Source of the DNA: Deltaproteobacteria bacterium
GTDB lineage: Bacteria; Desulfobacterota; SM23-61
Direction of reading: 5' to 3'
Length of the DNA stretch: 5,509 nucleotides
Assembly: GCA_026388915.1 (NCBI GenBank)
Contig: JAPLIW010000373.1
Span: 1-5,509, forward strand
Positions 5,154 through 5,509 of the stretch are shown here, piece after piece; the stretch's first letter is position 1, and each line of letters opens with the position of its first letter. Made by a program: the position numbers and the translations under genes. Below the pieces are notes generated by a model. The model did no database searches. It had not been told where the DNA came from and saw only the letters and a list, made by a program, of their open reading frames with translations.

Positions 5154-5509
5154 CTACTCGAGGATGTCGGAGATGACCCCGGCGCCCACCGTGCGCCCCC
5201 CCTCCCGAATCGCAAACCGCAACTCCTTCTCCATCGCAATCGGCGTGATCAACTGCACCTCTATATTCACATTGTCCCCAGGCATCACCATCTCCACCCC
5301 CGAAGGCAACGTCACCACCCCGGTCACATCCGTCGTCCGAAAATAAAACTGCGGCCGATACCCATTGAAAAACGGCGTGTGCCGCCCCCCCTCCTCCTTC
5401 GTCAACACATACACCGACCCCTTAAACTTCGTGTGCGGCGTGATACTCCCCGGCCTCGCCACCACCTGCCCCCGCTCCACTTCCTCCCGCTTCGTCCCCC
5501 GCAACAATA
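5154..5509 (-). CDS. tuf: Elongation factor Tu, C-terminal part (cut by window edge)
   Basis: EF-Tu delivers aminoacyl-tRNA to the ribosomal A site as a GTP complex. About 118 codons are present, matching the end of domain 2 and all of domain 3 of the roughly 395-residue protein; the GTPase domain lies outside the window. Landmarks are LLRGTKREEVERGQVVARPG, PHTKFKGSVYVL, EEGGRHTPFFNGYRPQFYFRTTDVTG, GVEMVMPGDN, LITPIAM and the terminal RFAIREGGRTVGAG. Domain 3 contacts the tRNA T stem and EF-Ts and includes positions where kirromycin resistance arises. A TTG at 5507 is an internal codon and not the start. The codon style is odd: nearly all Gly are GGG, and Leu is TTG until the last dozen codons, unlike the C-ending and CTG style of the neighbouring genes. 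The gene may be one of two tuf copies, which cannot be tested here. Confidence 0.98.
   Translation of the reverse strand, partial: LLRGTKREEVERGQVVARPGSITPHTKFKGSVYVLTKEEGGRHTPFFNGYRPQFYFRTTDVTGVVTLPSGVEMVMPGDNVNIEVQLITPIAMEKELRFAIREGGRTVGAGVISDILE

Overview
This window is one continuous run of minus-strand translation and transcription genes. It is the conserved tuf–rpmG–tRNA-Trp–secE–nusG–rplK–rplA–rplJ–rplL–rpoB locus. Transcription runs from the right end of the window to the left, and both ends cut through a gene: tuf (C-terminal third present) on the right and rpoB (N-terminal 531 residues present) on the left. Every long plus-strand reading frame is an antisense shadow of these genes.

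The host is a bacterium with moderately high GC content (by eye around 60%). The order tuf–rpmG–trnW–secE–nusG is found in Deltaproteobacteria/Desulfobacterota, Nitrospirota, Thermus and several related deep lineages. The RpoB, NusG, L10 and EF-Tu sequences read to me as Deltaproteobacteria-like or a neighbouring phylum. This assignment comes from memory of the families and is only moderately certain.

Layout from upstream to downstream in transcription: the tuf end (5154-5509) is followed by a hairpin that looks like its terminator (5077-5117). Next come rpmG with a GTG start (4899-5048), tRNA-Trp(CCA) (4731-4807), secE (4492-4695) and nusG (3945-4475). After these come rplK (3501-3929) and rplA (2789-3496), only 4 nt apart, then a 182-nt leader that holds a recognisable L10 autoregulatory RNA. 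The run ends with rplJ from a TTG start (2088-2606), rplL (1659-2039), a 63-nt spacer containing a perfect C8G8 palindrome, and rpoB (1-1595).

Together these genes supply an elongation factor, the Trp tRNA, a zinc-ribbon L33, the SecE translocon subunit, the NusG transcription-translation coupler, the L11/L1/L10/L12 stalk and L1-arm proteins, and the RNA polymerase beta subunit. No unknown system, mobile element or CRISPR is visible. The points most worth a second look are small ones. They are two short reading frames in the L10 leader, one with a strong ribosome-binding site and one with a TTGA stop/start overlap with rplJ, and the C8G8 palindrome beside the rpoB ribosome-binding site. The others are a sharply different codon style in tuf, an extra insertion in RpoB, and a tRNA precursor whose 5' leader extends the acceptor stem.
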